NCBI GenBank assembly: GCA_010093605.1 | Contig: MU004191.1 | Coordinates: 1,481,832-1,545,831, forward strand | Reading direction: 5' to 3' | Source: Lophium mytilinum | Lineage: Eukaryota; Ascomycota; Dothideomycetes; Mytilinidiales; Mytilinidiaceae | DNA length: 64,000 bases | Shown here: positions 12,001 through 23,242 of the stretch, piece by piece | How positions within the stretch are numbered: position 1 is the first letter of the stretch | Layout of the letters: each line of letters starts with the position of its first letter | Translations under genes and position numbers: made by a program | The notes under the pieces: generated by a model | What the model was told of the DNA's origin: nothing | What the model saw: only the letters and a program-made list of their open reading frames with translations | The model's database searches: none

Positions 12001-13748
12001 AGATTTTGCGCTTGCAGCAACCCTTGTATACGGGCGCGGTATCTCCCTAATGACCTGCCGGAGCCGCACGAGAGCCCATGGCATGGAGGGGATAGAGCAG
12101 TGGCATATTGATATCAGGCCTTGCCACGCGCTGTTGCACGCAGCATGCAGGTGATGGTCTGGCGGCTCGGGATGGCCTGGCGGTTCAGGATTTCCCTCGT
12201 TCGCAGCAGCCTCCACTCTTCTGGAAGCGCTGCTCGTGTCTGGCTAGCAAGGATGCGTGAGCCTCGGGCGACTGACACTTGGTATGCACTTTGGATAGAC
12301 GAAGCTGCAATCAAGGCCGCGGTGCAGTCACCCATCCACGGTTCCCATGCTCGTCCTCCGTTGCTTTGCGAAAGAAGCAGTGCGGACAGGACTGAGTGTC
12401 TCGAGCTGGCGCGGAGGCTCGCGGAGGTTCGATCATGAGGGCGTCGGTAGCTGCGGATGCGTAGTGCGATCGATGCGCATGCAATAACGATAGATATGAG
12501 AAGTCGCTTGACAAAACGGCCAGCTGCTCTGCTAGGTGGTATCTGGCCTTAGCTGCACGACGCTTTGGGTCTATCGCACCACTCTGCCAACACTTGGTCT
12601 AGGATAGTGAGCCGCGAGATGATTTCACTGACTGATATCTCCACGTATATCGGAGCTACAAGCACCGAACTGGCCCCGTTAGACTCAGAGCCTTCTGATC
12701 TATGATGCAACTTGGTTGGGCCATGAAGCTCGACTAGGATAGGGTATAGGTCTTTTGGAAGAGAGCCTACCGCAGCGGGCTTGTCACTGCACGATTTGGG
12801 CTATTCTCGCGTCCAAACTTGAAGACTCGACCACACTATACTGAACAATAGACGTCGGCGAATCCAGCGGTGTAATTGCTGTCCTTATAGCATCAGTAGA
12901 TGTGGAGGTGTTTAGCACTGACGGCCCGCATGCTGCTAGAACGGAATAAAGCGGGCCCTCGCCGGCTTCAGACCAGTAGAAGTCCGGCTCGCGCTCCGCG
13001 GACAACTTGGACGGCCTAACTGCCCAGGAGGGTATAGGGCGTTCCCGCGCGTCCGGGATGCATTTGCTCACCAAGCCGCGACTCGGCCTGCACGCTGCGA
13101 ACGGAGAGCACGCTTTCGACCCTCCTGCCGCGCGCCCTCGGTGCCCTCACCGCGCCCCCATCTGCTGGCTGCACCGGCGCCTGCACATCTCGGCTTCGCA
13201 TTTGGCCGCACTGTTGACGGTACCGCCGCTCTAACGCTGGGTTTCGCGGCTCCAGGGGATGCCTGCCGGGCGCACATTGGGACCAAGAAACCGACCTTCT
13301 GCCGCAGTTCACGGGCCTTACCACACCCTTGGGAGCGCCCTTGTAGGGATGGGCTGATCCACTCTCCACCCATACCAAAGTACAAACACCCGCCGTCGCC
13401 CTCGCCCAGTCCTGCCGAGAGACCACGCCAGTCGACCGCGCCCTGGACGACGAGGCCGAACACCGCACCGTTAGCCTTCACGACGTCTGCTCTGTCCCGA
13501 GCCGACTCGCTGCTATCGCCATATTCCCAATCCCGCTGCGTCGGAGGACCCGACGTTTCGTTGCTGTCTCAGCTGCTGACCACCGTTCTTCGAATCTCCG
13601 CACTCGCTGGCCCTAATACCCCACGTTTCCGACCACGCATCTACCTGCAAGCAACGCATCGCATTCTTGCTTTTTCGTGCCGTCAAAAATCCCAGAGTGC
13701 ACACAGGCCACCCTACACTTCGCAGGATTCCATCCCAACACCAGCACG
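9053..13748. other. Gene-poor 4.7-kb region, nothing recognised
   Basis: No frame here has convincing protein character, and both strands carry overlapping short frames of arginine-, serine- and proline-rich type. I saw no transposase, reverse transcriptase or long repeat. The last 600 bp (about 13,140-13,748) is C-rich on the plus strand and probably forms the promoter and 5' UTR of the next gene. The region may hold old, decayed mobile DNA, but I cannot show this by eye. Confidence 0.4.
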
Positions 13749-14881
13749 ATGAGTTTGCCGGCACCAGCGGCGTCGGACGAGAGCAATGAGAGGCGGAGGA
13801 GCCTCGGAAAGTACGTGAAGAGAATGAGCAGTGTGTTCAAGCGCGGGGGCTCCAGCAGACCATCCGCACCCGCCTCGACATCGACTGCTACCCCGGCCAC
13901 GGCACCGGCAACAACTGCTGCCCCAGAGACGACTACGTGAGGACTTCTGATACTCGCACCTCTCACTGCACTTGCTAATTGACCTAGACCCGCGGCACCG
14001 GCCTCCGCATCCGCTCCCGTGGCGACGTATCAGTACAACAGGAGCGCAGTGCAACAGGAAAGAGCTCGGGCGCTGTTCGCTAAGTACGGTTTGACGCTGG
14101 AATCCCATGAATGGATAACTCCCGCGGCCTCGAATGTGCAGCGGGTGGAGAAGCCCATTCGGATGCGCGTCCACCGGACGTGCCACCGATGCGAGACGAC
14201 GTTTGGACAGGAGCGCGTGTGCGCCAAGTGCCAGCACAAGAGGTGCAAGAAATGCCCTCGCTACCCGAAGAAGAAGGTCATTGGGGACAACAAGGACGAC
14301 CTCGTCACTGAACAGCGTCCGAAGAAGAAGATGCTACTCACCATCAAGAGCAAGACGGGTGGAGACCTCGTCTATCAGCCCACGAAGCAGCGAGTCCGGC
14401 GGACTTGCCACAAGTGCGAGTCGTTCTTCAATCCTCCAACCGCCACGGTGTGCGAAAAGTGTGAGCATGTGCGATGCACGCGATGCCCTAGGGACCCGGC
14501 AAAGCTGAAGAAGTGGCCGGATGGCTACCCTGGAGATGCACCGGCTGAAGATTCTGAAACGGAGCTGGACAATGAAAGACCGAGACGCATGTACAGGAGA
14601 CCACGGCAGAAGGTCAGATGGGAGTGTGAGGAGTGTCAGACTCTGTTCGTCGACGGGGCGTCAAAGTGCGAGGGCTGTGGCCACGACCGGTGTGACACTT
14701 GCCAAAGAAAACCGTAAGCTACCATTGACATGACCTATTTCTCTCAAGGCTAACGACCGCTTGCAGTCCCAAGAAGAACAGAGTGCAGAAGGAGTTTGAT
14801 CCAGAGATCGTAAAGAGCGTGGAAGAAAAGCTGGCTCGATTCAAAGTTGGGGAAACGCCCACCTCGGTGTTGGCTGCATGA
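13749..14881 (+). CDS. Conserved fungal protein with three cysteine-pair repeats
   Basis: Three exons, 13749-13936, 13988-14713 and 14767-14881, give 342 residues. All joins keep frame and the introns are 51 and 53 nt. The N-terminus is basic (RRRSLGKYVKRMSSVFKRGG), followed by an Ala/Pro/Thr-rich linker. Then come three copies of a cysteine module: TCHRCETTFGQERVCAKC with RCKKCP, TCHKCESFF with CEKC and RCTRCP, and ECEECQTLF with CEGC and RCDTC. Each copy has three C-x2-C pairs, which suggests zinc ribbons or knuckles. A lysine-rich tail closes the protein. I recognise the general family from filamentous ascomycetes but know no function. Metal binding is inferred. Confidence 0.85.
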
Positions 14882-16060
14882 TGATACCTCTCGCGCACTT
14901 CACTCATCATTCACAATGAGACAAGACGATTCACGATTTCGATTTGGCATTCTATAGTGTGGTAATGGGCTAAAAAGGTCACCAGAACCCCAGGATCTTT
15001 CATTTCTACGCAGCCTCGCACGAGGTTTGCGAGCAGGGACGTTGGATGCAACTTTTGCATCCCGAAGGAACAGCATTATCATTCTCACAATTCATCAGTG
15101 ACCCCTTTTCCTCTGAAGAGGTTGTCCATTCACTCTTGAATTCTGCTTGTCCTGTTCTGCATGGGTCCCACTAACATGCTTCTGACAGCACTGCTAACCT
15201 CAGCAGGCTCCTGCAATGTCCCCAACCACTCCCTCAACAAGCCAAGCTGGCCACACGGAACGCCATGTCGCAGCTAGCTGTACCACGTCAGATGTCAAGG
15301 CGGCATCGTAGCGTGTTCCACGCGCTCGAGGCAGTGCTCAGAGCCCAGCACGCCGGATTGGGACCGCCCTCGATTTTCCCCGGCCGCCACGGCGTACAAG
15401 GTGCAGCATGTTTCTCATACGATTTTTCCCTCGCAGTGGCATGACTGGTATCACAGGAGACGTCTGTCTCACGCGGCGGGGTGGGCTCCGACCGTGGTGC
15501 CACTCCACTCACAGCGGCGGCATGGCGAACTTCCCCGTGCCACGACCATATTGCGGGTTCTGTCCGAACCCACAACCTCCGCAGTCCTGCAGCGATTAAC
15601 CTGTCAGAGGGCTGCCGCACCCAATAATGCCACTGGGCGCCGCGGGCCGTGAGCGGCATCTGCCAGGCTGCTTCTCGCGGGTCCTCCCAGCACCGGCCCG
15701 GCCTCAGCGTCCGAGGCACCAGCTGTCGCAGTCCACAGCGGGAGCACTCCCAATTCGCAGACCTGCGCGGTGGGAAGGCACTAATGCCTTTGCCGCTCGC
15801 GCAGAAAAGCCAGCGAAGGAAGCTGGCGGGCATCGAATATGCACGCACTGACAGCAGGCCCCCTCGACATCGCTTGCGTGGTGGAAGATGGATCGAAAAC
15901 CATCCGGGTCCAGATTCACGCCTCTCGGGGCCCTTGCCTGATGCCGCTGGCCCACGCCAAGATGCGTGTGGGGAGCGCAAGGGTTTTGCGCTGCAGACAT
16001 AGTGCATCTCCTGCCGACCCTTCCAGGCTGCCCTGCATGCTGCGCTCCTGTATGTATATA

Positions 16061-16408
16061 CAGTAAAACCTCGGTATAGTGTTTTCGGGGTATAGTGATA
16101 TACTCTATATAGTGATATATTTCGGCTGACCGTACGTTTTTGTATGAGGAATAGTGATTTCCTGCTTAGTATGGTATTATTAGCTCCCACTCACCAATAT
16201 CACACTAACCGGAGGGGATTTTTGTATGGGCGGGTGGTCCGTGGCACCTCCAGCCCCCTTCGACCCCCTTTAAACCCCCCTAATTTCGTGTTTTTTGGAG
16301 GCCTTTGGCTTACAAATCACTAACACGTGACCCTCGATACAGTAATACTCTCTATACAGTGATACACCCCCGGTGAACAGGCCCCATCACTATACCGAGG
16401 TTTTACTG
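16061..16408. mobile_element. MITE-like element, 348 bp, perfect 21-bp terminal inverted repeats
   Basis: The left end begins CAGTAAAACCTCGG (16061-16081), and the right end (16388-16408) is its exact reverse complement over 21 bp. TA dinucleotides flank both ends (16059-16060 and 16409-16410), as expected for the Tc1/mariner/pogo target-site duplication. Inside each end there are further copies of TATAGTGATA-like or TACAGTGATA-like sequence. No transposase frame fits within 348 bp, so this is a non-autonomous element. Confidence 0.88.
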
Positions 16409-17325
16409 TACACAGTACCTCGACTGCCGCCGTAAACAAGTGCGACGCTCGCCGTTGGAGTAGCAGTGGGAAGCGTCCTGCGGTGTCGTACAGTTTCCAA
16501 TGCACACTGGCTTGCCTCCTTGCTGCTATCATCTCTCCCTTCACTGTCGGGGCATCTTAGGCTCGAACCAAGCTCCCCACCCTTAAACGTAGCATTACGC
16601 GAACGATTACCAGCACCGCCAGCAACAGCATCGCAGGGGGTGGGAATCTTGCTGCCAAAAGTGCACTCGCGCAGCACAAGCCAGGCCCGCTAACGCAATC
16701 ACTGCAAGCAAGTCCTGGCACACAACTCTATTGATCCTCCATCCTCGCTTCGACCGGTGCGCATCCCCGCCGAATCACGGCACCGGACGGCGGCCCGGGG
16801 AGGGGACGGGCCCACAGGCATGCTTGACCGTTGAAGAGGCGGCATAATAGCGGACTCGGGACAGCAGTCGACCATGCTTTGGGGTATGCGGATACGTCGG
16901 TGATCGCTGCAGACTCCATGTCACGCTTCCGATTGCCCAGTGCATGTGCTACCATGATAAGACAGTCTTCCAACCCCGTTTCTATCGCTTTTTGCTTTTT
17001 AGTTCCCGTTGAAGTGGCTTTGTTGGTGGTACTCCGCGTGTCTAGTTTTTCTTTTCATGCTTCGGTTCCACATGTCCCGCTGGCTGTCAGTGTCAAAAGT
17101 CTAAACTTTATTTCTGCACTTCTGGCTCAATATCTACACACCTTCCTTTTTCCCACGGGCTAAATACTATTCCCGGGACCGCCAAAAGAGCGAGAAACGC
17201 GCCACCAGGTCTTGCTGCCAGACACTGCACGCAAGGCTGGAGAATTATGACTTCATAGCACAGTCCACCCGTCCAGAGCTGGCGGCGGGAAAGCTCTGTC
17301 CGGAGGCTGGGCACTGCCTACAGTA

Positions 17326-17439
17326 CAGTCTCCCCCCCTGTACGGACTGGACACGACCGTGCGTAGAACAGGGGATTTTACTTACAAAAACCCTTGTTTT
17401 GCGCACGGTCGTGTCCAGTCCGTACAGGGGGGGAGACTG
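17326..17439. mobile_element. Short foldback/MITE-like element, 114 bp, perfect 38-bp arms
   Basis: The left arm starts TACAGTCTCCCCCCC at 17324 and runs to 17363. The right arm (17402-17441) is its exact reverse complement over 40 bp including the flanking TA. Only 38 bp separates the arms. Like the larger element 0.9 kb upstream, it starts TACAGT and ends ACTGTA, which points to a Tc1/mariner-type mobiliser. With no room for a gene, it is a non-autonomous hairpin element. Confidence 0.85.
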
Positions 17440-18697
17440 TATTCTATCAATACTCGTCGCGCAAATCGCAAGGTGCAGCCAGGCACGCCTCAAACAGCCC
17501 AGCACGCGCATCCCCAACCCATCAACTAACCCAATTTACTAACCCTACGTCTCCTAACCTCTCCTCTCCAATCCCCTCCTCACACTCACAAGGTGCTCAT
17601 CACCCGCTAAACCCGCGCTTTCGAACCCCAAACCAACCACAGCATCCCGAACCGCATGCGCACCCGTTCCACAACCCCCGTCCCCTGCCCGCCTGCCGCA
17701 TCCATCCCGCAACCGCACAGCCTACCACACCAAACCCCGCCGCCGATCGCCGCCGCCGCCTCGAAGAGTGAGAACGCATGCAGCACGCGTGGTGGCAACT
17801 TTGAGGCTGGAGCCGGTGCGGACGGGGACGGTCTAGATGTCACGCCACGCGGCGGTTTTGCAGCGCCGAGGATTGTATGTGCGGGCGGGCCTTCGGGAGG
17901 GAAGGGAGCGGGCCGGTGGTGTGGAGGGTGGCGATCGCCGTGAGTTGTGTATGTATGTGCGGGAAGACGGGCGTGTGGCGGAGGATTGACGGGAGGCGCG
18001 TGAGTGTGGTGAGTGTGGGTGGTAAATGGAGATGGAGAGGGAGGGGAGTTGGGTTGATTTACTGTGTAGAGAGGGTAATACGTTATATAAATAGAGGAGG
18101 AGTCCTTGCTTTAGTTCTTTCACGACTACTTCCTGTTGATGTATCGGAGCTGGTGTCTGATGTATACCAGTGAGCTGTGCTGTCTGGCATAGAAGCGTTA
18201 CGCAAATCTATCTCCATATTCGTATAGAACCAACGTAGTCTACTCCTCCAATCTGTGAGTAGTACCTAAGTAAGTAGTTTCCAGAGTCACGTGAATGTCA
18301 TTCTCCGAGGCAATTCTTCTAAAGAGCTGGAGACCTGATCTTGATTCCTCAGAGCTATCGAACAATCCATTATGCCATCTTCCTCATCTCCACCAATAAA
18401 GGTGTCTTATCAGCATCTCCCTCACGCCCTTAGCCGCCTCTATCATGCAAAACGTCAGCCAACGATTCCCCCCCTAAATTTTCATAGCAGGCTTCTATGA
18501 TACAAAATGCAAACGGCCTACGAGTTCAGACGCCTATGCACCATCTATACAATGCTTCCATCCTGCAAAAATGCACGGAAGTGGGAAAAAGAACACTCGA
18601 GCTCCACATGCTCATCGAATATATATACTAAAGATGGCGTGAAATGTACAGCTCCCTAGGATATCTTCGGGGACTCGGCGTCATGGCGGTAGCTAGC

Positions 18698-21600
18698 TCA
18701 TGAGAAGAAGTACTTACTCTCTCTCAAGCGCCGCACGTCAAAGTCGCCTTTTTTCGGAACAGGCGGGAAGATGAGCGGGAGCCAGATCTGTATTTTCCCC
18801 GAATGTTTGAGCTTGCGGGCTGGCTTCTCGTCCTTGCTCTTCTCAGCCACTGCGTCAGCCGGAGGCTCGCCGGCTTGCGCTTCTATCTCAGAGAGCTCAG
18901 CACTGATCATCTTCTCCTGGATTTTCTCTACCAGCTCGGGCGTCGGTTTCCCAATCAGAGGCTGCTCAACTTCGGTGACCATAGCCGACGCATCTTGCGC
19001 GGCCTCGTAGATGCTTGCTGGTGTGACCATCGCTAGGCCCTTCTTACGCTCCTCCGCGTCTTCAGAGTGCAACAGGCGCTGTCGATCTGCTTCCACGAGA
19101 AGCTCGGTGTATGAAGCGGTCCGGGCCTTCTTCCCTAACGTTTCTTTCCTCAGCGCCAAGACCTGCCGGGCTGCCGCACTTTCGCCCTTGAGATCTGCGA
19201 GATACATAGACCCAGCATGGCGAGCCTTGAACTCGGCAGCAAGACGCCCGACGATGTCCTCCGAATGCATGCGTACGAAAGCGTCGCGCAGGATTTCGTT
19301 CATTTTGGGCACATCCGCTGGGTGCGTCCAGAAAGAATCATGGACAGCAGCAAACGTGAGACCCTCCTCGCTGCACTTGAGTGCTGAGAGTAGCATGTGG
19401 GTCGCGTCTAGAGAGTGGATGAAGTTGGGAGGGAAAGCTTGCAACTGCTTTCGTTTTGAGACGGCGTCTGAGGCCCGGGGGTCCATGATCGTCAACTCTT
19501 GCAGGGCGGTCTTGATCTGTATGTGCTTGCTTTTCCGGTATGGTTGCACAACTGGCATCCTTAATGGAGTGGTCCAAATGACACTAGATTTAAATTCCAT
19601 GGCAGACGCCATGACGTTGGCTTCTGATTTTGCCGTATGTTTCCTCTTCTGTTTCGTTGGCTCCTTGAATTTTACGTCCGAGAAGGCTTCGTGGGATTTG
19701 CCAGACTCTACAGCTTCCTGCAACTTCTCTATCTGCTCCGCAGTAACCGAAGTTGTGATCCGAGCTGCGCAAGCGCCAAGCCAGAATTGTATGTCTTGAG
19801 CGCCATTAAAGATCTGCGCCAACGCGTCGAATATTTGCTTCGCAACGTAGGCTGCGGAGCTGCCCAGACCTGCCTGGCCAGCGCTCGGCTGAAAGTCGGG
19901 TTCGATATCCTTTAGTTGGTCGAGGACTTGGAGACGCGCTCCTTCGAAAGTTACGCCATAAACGTTGGTCATCACAGTGCGCTTAACAACTTTGCGAGTA
20001 ATTTTGCCGTCTAGAAACTGAGCTTTCTCGTTGCCATCTTTTGCGTCTTTGGCGATTGCGGTCTTAACGAGCTCAGCAACTCCGGTATAGATGTCTTGTG
20101 GGCGGTCAGAAGGCTCCAGATTGACTTGAGTAGCACCATTTTCATCGCCGCCGAGAGCTGCATAATGTTGAAGGCCGTTGCAGGTACCATCCTGATGTAC
20201 TGGGAAGGAAGACACGTATCTTGCAGGATCTGGAGAATCTAGCGCATTTTTAAGTTCAAAGCAACAGGCGAGACATTGCCATGGATCCTCGGCTTTTAAC
20301 CACCATCGGGCACCGGAAAGTGGGTTCGTAGCAGAGTCGTAGATGTGATTGAGGTTCTCCATGGTAAACTCCTCTCGTTCGAGAAGACTAGCCTTATCAA
20401 ACCCGTATAGATTGGCTAAATGGATCTTCAGCCATTTCAATCCAACGCTCCCAAGTTCCTTCCCTTTAGCAAATTTTAGAAGACCGCGCGCAAGGTCAGC
20501 ACCCATATGGTTCAGCGTAGGCGGAATAGGATATGCTCTTCCACGGAAGTCGATATTGTGCGGGTAGTAAATCGTCTCGTTCAAATATGAGCGGGCCATC
20601 TCCAGTTGTAGATTTTGAAAGCATCGTTGCGAGTGCAGTCCATCCTTCTTCTCATTGCACTCTTTGACCGCCTTGTACCACCTCAAGCGCTCTAACACAG
20701 GTGCTCCAGAGGGTGGTTCTGCAGGGAGCGGAACTTCGATGTCGCCGGGAACAAGCGCACCAATGCCCTCTCCAGCATTCCATGCTTGGACCATCACTTC
20801 GAAGACTTCCTTATTGATTTGCCATGGAACCCGTCCAAGAGCGTCGAGCCCTTCAAAGATTTGGTCCATATCTCCTCTCTGGATGGCTGAGATGGCATAC
20901 CTAGCCTGAAATTCATCTCCGTCCTTCATTCGGACTGCTCTGGTAGGGTATCGATAATAACCGCCCTTGTTAAACGACGTCCACGGTTTCGGCTCGACCA
21001 CCATCGGCAGGCGAAAAGTCGACTGACCCCTCATAGGCTCCCGCGTTAGCTTAAGTGACAACTCGCTGTGCAAGGTCAGAACTCCCATTTGTTTGCCCCT
21101 GACATGAATGTTGCTATGGATGTAGGCTGGTTGAACACTCGAGAGAGTCCCGCCTGTTTTTGGGTCGTTTCGGAAAACTGTAACTTTGGCGCTTTGTAGG
21201 AACTTCTCGATCAGAAGTGCCCCGATCTTAACCTTGACGTGACGAGGAAAAATAGGTCCGTTTTCGACGAGATGGGAAGGTTGTGTCGATTCTGAGTTGT
21301 GCTGCTTCGAGTTGTCGTACTTGAATTTCCCCTTGCTTATCTTGGCCAGCGCTTTCTGGCGGAATAGTGACTGTTTCACACCCGCAGTGACGGACTTTCG
21401 CGACGCCGCCATTCGAACGGTGTGTTCCAACTCCAGCACAGTTGCCAAATTGACCGCGAGAGGCGCGATCCTATTGCTTGAATTGGCGCCTTCTACACCT
21501 GCTAGATCTCCTACCAGCTTATTGACTGTGATAGCAGAGAGAGTCTTTGCGTCGAAGAGCTCCAGGTAAGCTCCGTACACCAGCCGGTCCGAGTTCTTGT

Positions 21601-22885
21601 GTGTCGCTTCATTGGCGAGGGCCTTTCTCACCGCAACAAGCTCCTTTTCTATCAGTGGAGTCAGAGTCGTGTACCACTCCCACATCAAGGCTCCCATAGG
21701 TTTTGTCTTCAAGGCCCCGTGAATTCCGATCTTCATGAGCTGCTCATCATCGTACTTCCAGCGAGCCACCGAGGCATCAACCGCAGTCTCTTCCAGTTGA
21801 ATTTGCCGCATGACGGCGTAAGCTCTGTCCTTTTCCTCCTGTGAGCCTTCCATATCGTGGGGATACGGTAAGGCGTTGGGAGGATCGAATGCGCTCAAGG
21901 CCTGTTTTAATGTCTCCATCCCCATTCCCCTTTGTGGTATTCCCCGAATCTCTGTAGTCGGGTCCTTCATGAAACCATGCTCAATCGCAATCTCTCGACC
22001 ACCAGGCGTACTAACGGCCGCACTCAAGCCCTCAGCAATCATAACCGGCGGTTCATCGTAGTCCTCGCCCTGGATTCTGATCAAAGTATCCCATTCCTCT
22101 TCGGTAAATTCGGGTGATGAATTGACTGCGTATTCCATGTCTGTTCCGAGATCCTTTGCAATGTCCATATATTTCCCAACCGCCTGGTCCCTCCGTTCGC
22201 TATGGAGAAGAGACAAAGCTCCTTTTATCATTACTACCAGAGTGCGGTCGTCTGGTTCGATGCCCTTGTGGACCATATCATTATTGTACCAGTCCTCGAG
22301 GTCTCGCATCTTGGAGTTGACTGGATCTTGCAACATTGCATCTAGCTTTGCTCGAAGATAAACATTATGGGCGTCCAGAATCTCGATTGCTGAGGGATGG
22401 TATACAGCTGCCAGCCTTCGCACTATAGCTGCAGCGCGGTCCAAGCGACCAACTCGTATGCAGGCGTGCAGATTTTGGTAAAGCTCGGCAGGGTCGCCTC
22501 CTATGCCTTTCTCGAATCGGAGCCGAGGGGGCGCCGCGATGGACGCTTTGTTGATGAAGATGGATTGTGGCGTAAGCGCCCAGTCTGAACCACCCAGCTC
22601 GCTACTAGTTCCCCATTGCGCGGGAGGGGCGAAAGGAGGAGCACTTGACGGCGAATAGGCGTCGGCGGCGGTGGATACTGAGCGGCTTTCGGTGCGTAGC
22701 GATGCGTGTCGAGGGGGCGTCCGTTTTATGGAATTAGAGGCTTTGGGGACCCGGAAAGCTGTACTCGCAGCCCATCGCATTTGCGCCGGACATAGCCAGG
22801 GCAGAATTAATTGATCGAAGGCCACGGGTGGCCGTTGGAAGGCATTGCGTCGTCCTCTCGGTGCACGCGTGGCGCGCGCGAGCAT
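18698..22885 (-). CDS. RPO41: Mitochondrial DNA-directed RNA polymerase
   Basis: Single-exon gene of 1395 residues. The ATG at 22885 is chosen because it opens a basic, Ser/Ala/Arg-rich mitochondrial presequence (MLARATRAPRGRRNAF). The frame is open further upstream but without targeting character. The C-terminal half is a T7-like single-subunit polymerase. Motif A holds the metal-binding Asp in QDGTCNGLQHYAALGG (about residue 895). Motif B is KVVKRTVMTNVYG (about 965). Motif C is AAVHDSFWTHP (about 1180). The end, SKYFFS, is the conserved family C-terminus. The N-terminal half is the PPR-like regulatory part. The enzyme transcribes the mitochondrial genome in the matrix. It shares a 357-bp divergent promoter region with PRP22. 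Confidence 0.96.
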   Translation of the reverse strand: MLARATRAPRGRRNAFQRPPVAFDQLILPWLCPAQMRWAASTAFRVPKASNSIKRTPPRHASLRTESRSVSTAADAYSPSSAPPFAPPAQWGTSSELGGSDWALTPQSIFINKASIAAPPRLRFEKGIGGDPAELYQNLHACIRVGRLDRAAAIVRRLAAVYHPSAIEILDAHNVYLRAKLDAMLQDPVNSKMRDLEDWYNNDMVHKGIEPDDRTLVVMIKGALSLLHSERRDQAVGKYMDIAKDLGTDMEYAVNSSPEFTEEEWDTLIRIQGEDYDEPPVMIAEGLSAAVSTPGGREIAIEHGFMKDPTTEIRGIPQRGMGMETLKQALSAFDPPNALPYPHDMEGSQEEKDRAYAVMRQIQLEETAVDASVARWKYDDEQLMKIGIHGALKTKPMGALMWEWYTTLTPLIEKELVAVRKALANEATHKNSDRLVYGAYLELFDAKTLSAITVNKLVGDLAGVEGANSSNRIAPLAVNLATVLELEHTVRMAASRKSVTAGVKQSLFRQKALAKISKGKFKYDNSKQHNSESTQPSHLVENGPIFPRHVKVKIGALLIEKFLQSAKVTVFRNDPKTGGTLSSVQPAYIHSNIHVRGKQMGVLTLHSELSLKLTREPMRGQSTFRLPMVVEPKPWTSFNKGGYYRYPTRAVRMKDGDEFQARYAISAIQRGDMDQIFEGLDALGRVPWQINKEVFEVMVQAWNAGEGIGALVPGDIEVPLPAEPPSGAPVLERLRWYKAVKECNEKKDGLHSQRCFQNLQLEMARSYLNETIYYPHNIDFRGRAYPIPPTLNHMGADLARGLLKFAKGKELGSVGLKWLKIHLANLYGFDKASLLEREEFTMENLNHIYDSATNPLSGARWWLKAEDPWQCLACCFELKNALDSPDPARYVSSFPVHQDGTCNGLQHYAALGGDENGATQVNLEPSDRPQDIYTGVAELVKTAIAKDAKDGNEKAQFLDGKITRKVVKRTVMTNVYGVTFEGARLQVLDQLKDIEPDFQPSAGQAGLGSSAAYVAKQIFDALAQIFNGAQDIQFWLGACAARITTSVTAEQIEKLQEAVESGKSHEAFSDVKFKEPTKQKRKHTAKSEANVMASAMEFKSSVIWTTPLRMPVVQPYRKSKHIQIKTALQELTIMDPRASDAVSKRKQLQAFPPNFIHSLDATHMLLSALKCSEEGLTFAAVHDSFWTHPADVPKMNEILRDAFVRMHSEDIVGRLAAEFKARHAGSMYLADLKGESAAARQVLALRKETLGKKARTASYTELLVEADRQRLLHSEDAEERKKGLAMVTPASIYEAAQDASAMVTEVEQPLIGKPTPELVEKIQEKMISAELSEIEAQAGEPPADAVAEKSKDEKPARKLKHSGKIQIWLPLIFPPVPKKGDFDVRRLRESKYFFS

Positions 22886-23242
22886 GGTCTGCGAACAGGA
22901 GGGAGGTCGGCGTAAAGAAAATGGACGAGACGCACACCGACACAAGAGACGAAGACAAAAACACAAGAAGGAGGGACGGGGGAGAGGATGGTAGGATGGA
23001 CAGGAGTGACGATTAGAGTCGCAAAAATGTTTCTCAGCCGAGTCGATGGGCACGCCCCTTGCAGTTGGCCAAGCCTCTAGACACGTGATCTCGAAAACCG
23101 CCGGGCAACTTTTGTAATGAGCTCCATCGCGCCAGGATAGAACCAACCTCACCTCACAACCACGCCTCGCCGATGGACTAGGCAGCTCCCTCAACTCTAC
23201 GACGCATCCGTAGCGCTGCGAAAGTCCAGCCCGCGCCGTATC
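22886..23242. promoter_or_regulatory. Shared divergent promoter region, RPO41 / PRP22
   Basis: A 357-bp gap between two head-to-head start codons. It must hold both promoters. No clear TATA box is seen. The sequence CACGTGA at about 23,081 is an E-box-like element. Confidence 0.5.

Larger units (their letters stand above)
14882..18697. other. Gene-poor 3.8-kb region with two inverted-repeat elements
   Basis: Apart from the two terminal-inverted-repeat elements listed separately (16061-16408 and 17326-17439), I see no gene. The longest frame, minus strand 15288-16190, runs into the first element and is rejected. From about 17,500 to 18,100 the plus strand changes from C-rich to G/T-rich. The final 500 bp is AT-richer and probably includes the 3' UTR of RPO41. 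Confidence 0.45.

Noticed and set aside
13016-13481. 150- and 137-codon minus frames before the cysteine-repeat gene
   Set aside because: They are the reverse of a C-rich promoter/5' UTR, rich in Gly, Arg and Ala, without protein character.
15288-16190. 300-codon minus-strand frame
   Set aside because: Its first part is a translation of the MITE terminal repeat and the rest is Arg/Ser/Pro-rich with no domain. Another frame overlaps it on the opposite strand.
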